Positions 24,954-28,175 of a DNA stretch of 28,175 bases are shown here, one piece after another (positions within the stretch are counted from its first letter, which is position 1; each line of letters begins with the position of its first letter). The position numbers were made by a program, and so were the translations under genes. The notes below the pieces were generated by a model, which made no database searches, had not been told where the DNA came from, and was given only the letters and a program-made list of their open reading frames with translations. The DNA comes from DASYML01 sp036399835. GTDB taxonomy: Bacteria > Acidobacteriota > Blastocatellia > Pyrinomonadales > Pyrinomonadaceae. The DNA is taken from positions 1 through 28,175 of the forward strand of contig DASWMI010000208.1 of assembly GCA_036399835.1 (NCBI GenBank), given 5' to 3'.

Positions 24954-26921
24954 TTGTTTAGCGATCAATTTCGCAGGGGCGAGTCAGGCAAAGCGAAGTT
25001 TAGCGGGGTGAGAAGCTCCAAGCTGCTCTCGAGCCTGTCGGGTGTCGCCTGGAAAGCGTTTCAGGCGATCAACACGCGCCTGCCCGAAGGCGAGGCGATC
25101 AGGCCTCAGTGGGCGCCCGGCCCGCTCCTCAAATCTTACGAGCGCACGGCTCCGCCGCTAGGGTTTCCACGCGAGACAGACAGCCTCTGCCCGCGCTGCG
25201 TCAAGGAAGTGCGCGAATCCGTCATCACGGGCGAGACGACGCTTGAATCCTTGATGAACGAGCACCCGGGCGAGATTAAGGCGCAGATTCTGGAAGTTGA
25301 CGGACAGGTCATCATGCGTAAGACGTGCCCCAAGCACGGCACGTTTGAAGATGTGATGGCGACCGACCCGGCTTTTCTGGAGAGAATCGAATCGCTCTTT
25401 TTCGGCCGAGATTTTCGCGCCGCCGAAGATGCTCACGTACACCGTCACGGCACCTCTACAGTCAAGTACGGTCGCGGCGCGGTTCTCACAGTGGACCTGA
25501 CCAATCGTTGCAACATGATGTGCAACCCTTGCTTCATGGACGCCAACCAGGTCGGCTATGTTCACGAACCCTCCTTTGAGGATGTCAAGGCCATACTGGA
25601 TAACGCCGTCTCCTTCAAACCGAAACGACAGATTATCATTCTCTTTTCGGGCGGCGAACCGACGCTCTCGCCCTACTTTCTGGATGCCGTCGCTTATGCG
25701 AAGAAGGTCGGCTTCTACAGAATCCTGGCGGCGACCAACGGCATACGCTACGCGGAGGATATAGAGTTTTGCAAGGCTGCCAAGGCGGCGGGCCAGCACG
25801 GCGTCTATCTGCAATTCGACGGCGTGAGCGAAGAGAAGAATAAGCACAGGGGCGTCGGCAATCTCTTTGATGTCAAGCTGCGTGCGATTGAGAATCTTGC
25901 CAGCGTCGGTATCAAGGTGACGCTCGTGACGACCATCGTCAACACCATCAACAATGATGCCATCGGCCAGATCGTGGAGTTTGCCGCGAAGAATATTGAC
26001 AAGGTCCAGACGATAGCCTTCCAGCCGGTCTCTTTTACGGGCCGCGATGAAGACGTGCCGGATGAGGTTCGCATCAAGCAGCGTTACACGCTCTCAGGCA
26101 TGACGCACGACCTTAAGGACCAACTCGGCGGGCGACTCCAACCCTTGCGCGACTGGTTTCCGCTCTCGTCCTATTCGGCCTTTACATCCGTGATGGATAT
26201 GTTGCAGGGCGCGGACGCGCCCTGGGGCTGGTCCAGTTGTAACTGTCACCCGAACTGCGGCATCTTTACGCTGATGGTCGTCAACCGGCAGACGGGCCAG
26301 TTCAAGTCTCTCTTCGATTTCTTCAACTACGAACAGTTTATGCGCGATGTCGCCGTCATCACGGACACGGCGCGCGGCAAAAAGCTTTCATACGCGCAGC
26401 TCGCCATGACCATCGTGCGCAACTTCGACCCGGAGCGCGCCCCCGAAGGCTTCCCCGTCTCGCAGATCATGAATCTGTTCAAGCCTTCTTCGACCAACTC
26501 CAACTCTGACCGCAACGACCGCATGAAGACGCAGGCCGCGGAAGACCCTGGCGACATCTGGCGCGTGCTCTGCGTCGAGGGCATGTGGTTTCAGGACCTC
26601 TTCAACTACGATTTTCGCCGTACAGAGATGTGCGTCATTCCTTACGGCACGCAGGAAGGCGAAATCTCCTTCTGCGCCTACAACACCGGCGTCGGCTGGC
26701 GGCAGATCATAGAGAACATGCACAAGACCGCCAACCTGTCCGAATGGTATCAGGAACATGGCCGCCATCCCGTCTACGCCAAAGGCAAGGAAGTGCCCGG
26801 CATCAAGAAGGCACGCTCGCTCAGCCTGCCCATCGTCAACGCGATTCTCGCGGAGGATGGCAGCGATAAGCCTGTCGTCACGCCTTACCTCGTCGAAGAG
26901 GAAGAGCACACGACCGTTTAA
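24954..26921 (+). CDS. radical SAM enzyme of the tetraether/membrane-spanning lipid synthase (Tes/Mss-like) type
   Basis: A 655-residue protein starting at TTG. Residues 79-82 (CPRC) and 125-129 (CPKHG) form a rubredoxin-like zinc or iron site before the radical SAM domain. Cys186, Cys190 and Cys193 (RCNMMCNPC) bind the SAM iron-sulfur cluster, and SGGEPT (232-237) is the SAM-contacting motif. Further cysteines in CNCHPNC (429-435), at 540, at 560 and in FCAYN (574) look like auxiliary-cluster ligands, placed as in the archaeal tetraether synthase Tes (MJ0619) and its bacterial relatives. Those enzymes couple two lipid tails end to end through carbon-carbon bonds. Acidobacteria of subdivision 4 are known for the membrane-spanning iso-diabolic acid, so that is the likely product. 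Assignment rests on remembered motifs, not a search. A strong terminator follows. Confidence 0.8.
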   Translation: MFSDQFRRGESGKAKFSGVRSSKLLSSLSGVAWKAFQAINTRLPEGEAIRPQWAPGPLLKSYERTAPPLGFPRETDSLCPRCVKEVRESVITGETTLESLMNEHPGEIKAQILEVDGQVIMRKTCPKHGTFEDVMATDPAFLERIESLFFGRDFRAAEDAHVHRHGTSTVKYGRGAVLTVDLTNRCNMMCNPCFMDANQVGYVHEPSFEDVKAILDNAVSFKPKRQIIILFSGGEPTLSPYFLDAVAYAKKVGFYRILAATNGIRYAEDIEFCKAAKAAGQHGVYLQFDGVSEEKNKHRGVGNLFDVKLRAIENLASVGIKVTLVTTIVNTINNDAIGQIVEFAAKNIDKVQTIAFQPVSFTGRDEDVPDEVRIKQRYTLSGMTHDLKDQLGGRLQPLRDWFPLSSYSAFTSVMDMLQGADAPWGWSSCNCHPNCGIFTLMVVNRQTGQFKSLFDFFNYEQFMRDVAVITDTARGKKLSYAQLAMTIVRNFDPERAPEGFPVSQIMNLFKPSSTNSNSDRNDRMKTQAAEDPGDIWRVLCVEGMWFQDLFNYDFRRTEMCVIPYGTQEGEISFCAYNTGVGWRQIIENMHKTANLSEWYQEHGRHPVYAKGKEVPGIKKARSLSLPIVNAILAEDGSDKPVVTPYLVEEEEHTTV

Positions 26922-26929
26922 GGCAAGAT

Positions 26930-26972
26930 AGCGGGAACTGCTCCCCTGCTCAGTTCCCGCTCCACACTTTTT
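26930..26972 (+). terminator. intrinsic terminator of the radical SAM gene
   Basis: AGCGGGAACTG (26930-26940) is perfectly complementary to CAGTTCCCGCT (26951-26961), an 11-bp stem with a 10-nt loop, followed by CCACAC and TTTTT (26968-26972). It begins 8 bp after the stop codon, so the radical SAM gene is probably a single-gene unit. Confidence 0.85.
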
Positions 26973-27131
26973 CCGCGCCTGCTTTTCATTATCTAAGGAA
27001 GAGCGTCATCTAAAACTCGCATCGGACGCGAGCTTGCATCTCTCGCGCGCGAACTCAGCCCGACCAGATTTTCGGAACTGCTTTGACAGGATTGCCGACT
27101 TATTAACTCTGACCCGCATCAGGAGACTCTT

Positions 27132-27614
27132 ATGAAAAAGTTTTTCGCCACGGCCCTTTGCATACTCATGATTTCCGCGACCTCTCTGGCCCAGAGCAGC
27201 AACCAGTTTATGGTCCGTTATGTCGGCGGCTCTATCGCCAGCACGGTTAAACCTGATGACTGGCATAACGACCTCACGGTCACTTCTGAATTGATTACCT
27301 TAAAGCTCAAGGACGGGCAGGAAATCAAGATTGACCCGAAGACCGTCAAGGTCCTGACGCACGGGCGACACGCCAGCCGTCGGATCGGAGCTTACGCCGC
27401 TGCTGCCATCATCAGCCCGATCTTTCTTCTCGGCATGCTCAAGAAAAACAAGCAGAATTTCGTCGGCATCGCTTACGAGACGGCGGACGGCAAAAAGCAG
27501 GGCATCAACTTGCAGGCCAAGAATGACAAATACAAGGCGCTGCTCACGGCCCTCGAAGGCGTGACGGGCGTCAAGGTTGAAGAGGAAGTGGAAGAGAAGA
27601 AGAATAAGAAATAA
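27132..27614 (+). CDS. small exported protein of unknown function
   Basis: A 160-residue protein with AGGAG (27121-27125) 6 nt before its ATG. Residues 1-21 form a signal peptide (MKKFFATALCILMISATSLA). Residues about 25-80 are predicted beta-strands (FMVRYVGGSIAST, LTLKLKDGQEIKIDPKTVKV), a hydrophobic helix follows at about 86-102 (AYAAAAIISPIFLLGML), and the C-terminus is highly charged and Lys/Glu-rich. I do not recognise the family. The pattern, a strand-rich part before a central hydrophobic helix, suits a small periplasmic or membrane-tethered protein. A consensus TTGACA at 27083-27088 may be its -35, though no good -10 follows. It stands alone between a terminator and a convergent gene. 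Confidence 0.75.
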   Translation: MKKFFATALCILMISATSLAQSSNQFMVRYVGGSIASTVKPDDWHNDLTVTSELITLKLKDGQEIKIDPKTVKVLTHGRHASRRIGAYAAAAIISPIFLLGMLKKNKQNFVGIAYETADGKKQGINLQAKNDKYKALLTALEGVTGVKVEEEVEEKKNKK

Positions 27615-27711
27615 GCTCTTCTGAGAATTCGGCCTCAGTTCAACATCAGACGAAACTCAAACGGCTCTCAAGCTCTCAAAAGGGCCGGAACAAGTTTTCA
27701 TCCCTTGTCGC

Positions 27712-28014
27712 TTATCTCTCATCGCTGCTTGCTGACGGACGCTGTATGTCGCGCAGGCGTGCGACTGTGTCCCTGATGCGTTGGGCGAGTTGTTCTATAG
27801 TCTCTACGCGGCGGCGTGCGGATTCGCTCAAGTCTTCGCGCAGGAGAAGCTGCGCCTGTCCGAGAACGCCCGTCAGCGGATTATTAATCTCGTGCCTGAC
27901 GTGGGCCACCAGGTCCGCTATCTCCGCGAGCTTCGCTTCATACTCTTTAATAACAGCGCGCAGTTGCTCCGTGGCCTGCGCCTCAGTCTTTTCGCGCGGC
28001 TCATCATCGGTCAT
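27712..28014 (-). CDS. standalone HisKA (DHp) domain protein
   Basis: A 100-residue protein with a near-perfect ribosome site (AAGGAGGA, 28029-28022, with AGGAGG 8 nt before the ATG). Residues 10-36 are helical and charged; residues 38-58 (HVRHEINNPLTGVLGQAQLL) are a classic histidine-kinase H-box with His41 as the phospho-acceptor; residues 65-90 are the second helix of the dimerisation hairpin. No ATPase (N, G1, G2 box) region follows: the frame stops about 10 residues after the DHp helices. It is therefore either a phosphotransfer partner, a dominant modulator of a complete kinase, or a remnant. The clean start, ribosome site and stop argue against simple decay. The 161 bp upstream to the window edge hold no convincing gene. 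Confidence 0.8.
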   Translation of the reverse strand: MTDDEPREKTEAQATEQLRAVIKEYEAKLAEIADLVAHVRHEINNPLTGVLGQAQLLLREDLSESARRRVETIEQLAQRIRDTVARLRDIQRPSASSDER

Positions 28015-28175
28015 CTAACAGTCCTCCTTACCAAAGGCCGCGCCGTAACTCCTCTTTTTCTCAGCGAGCAGCAGCGTGAGGACAGGAACTTCTTGCCGTT
28101 TTGCACGCGGAGGCGGCTCACAGCCCATTGTCTTCGGATGCGACGCATTGAGCAAGCCTGAAATTATCCGTTGAT

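Noticed and set aside
28030..28152. Possible 45-codon minus-strand gene overlapping the HisKA start by ATGA
   Set aside because: The product would be almost entirely Arg/Lys-rich with no ribosome site, and it resembles non-coding sequence.

Overview
The window looks like a chromosomal segment of an Acidobacteriota bacterium, most likely class Blastocatellia (subdivision 4). The reasons are the secreted beta-propeller with a TIGR03437-type C-terminus, repeated DUF4214 modules on secreted proteins, a complete-looking lipid A acylation and outer-membrane LPS export gene set (Gram-negative envelope), and a radical SAM protein of the tetraether/membrane-spanning lipid synthase type. Base composition appears moderately GC-rich. 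No tRNA, rRNA, CRISPR array, transposase or phage gene was seen.

Layout. Positions 1-2948 (minus strand) hold a GT4 glycosyltransferase cut by the window edge and a DUF4214/coiled-coil/SAM-methyltransferase fusion, separated by an unusual hairpin of 8-bp GAGTC repeats. Positions 3131-17151 (minus) encode four large exported proteins: a TolB/PD40-like propeller with a TIGR03437 end, an Asp-box (BNR/sortilin-like) propeller, and two different subtilisin-family proteases. The last three share the same C-terminal DUF4214 module with four conserved cysteines, and two copies have stretches almost identical at DNA level. Positions 17465-21371 (minus) carry lptD and a PIG-V-like membrane mannosyltransferase. 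lpxB (21543-22724) is on the plus strand and converges on lpxD and lpxA (22787-24677, minus). Divergent from lpxA is the radical SAM protein (24954-26921), then a small exported protein (27132-27614) and a convergent 100-residue protein that is only a histidine-kinase DHp (HisKA) domain.

Functionally the window is about the cell envelope: lipid A synthesis (lpxA, lpxD, lpxB), LPS insertion (lptD), glycan building and modification, surface or secreted proteases and propellers, and probably membrane-spanning lipids. The shared DUF4214 modules are the clearest lead to an undescribed surface-targeting or anchoring arrangement. At the DNA level the near-palindrome TGGWCCA was counted about 35 times on both sides of genes and between them, roughly ten times chance expectation.
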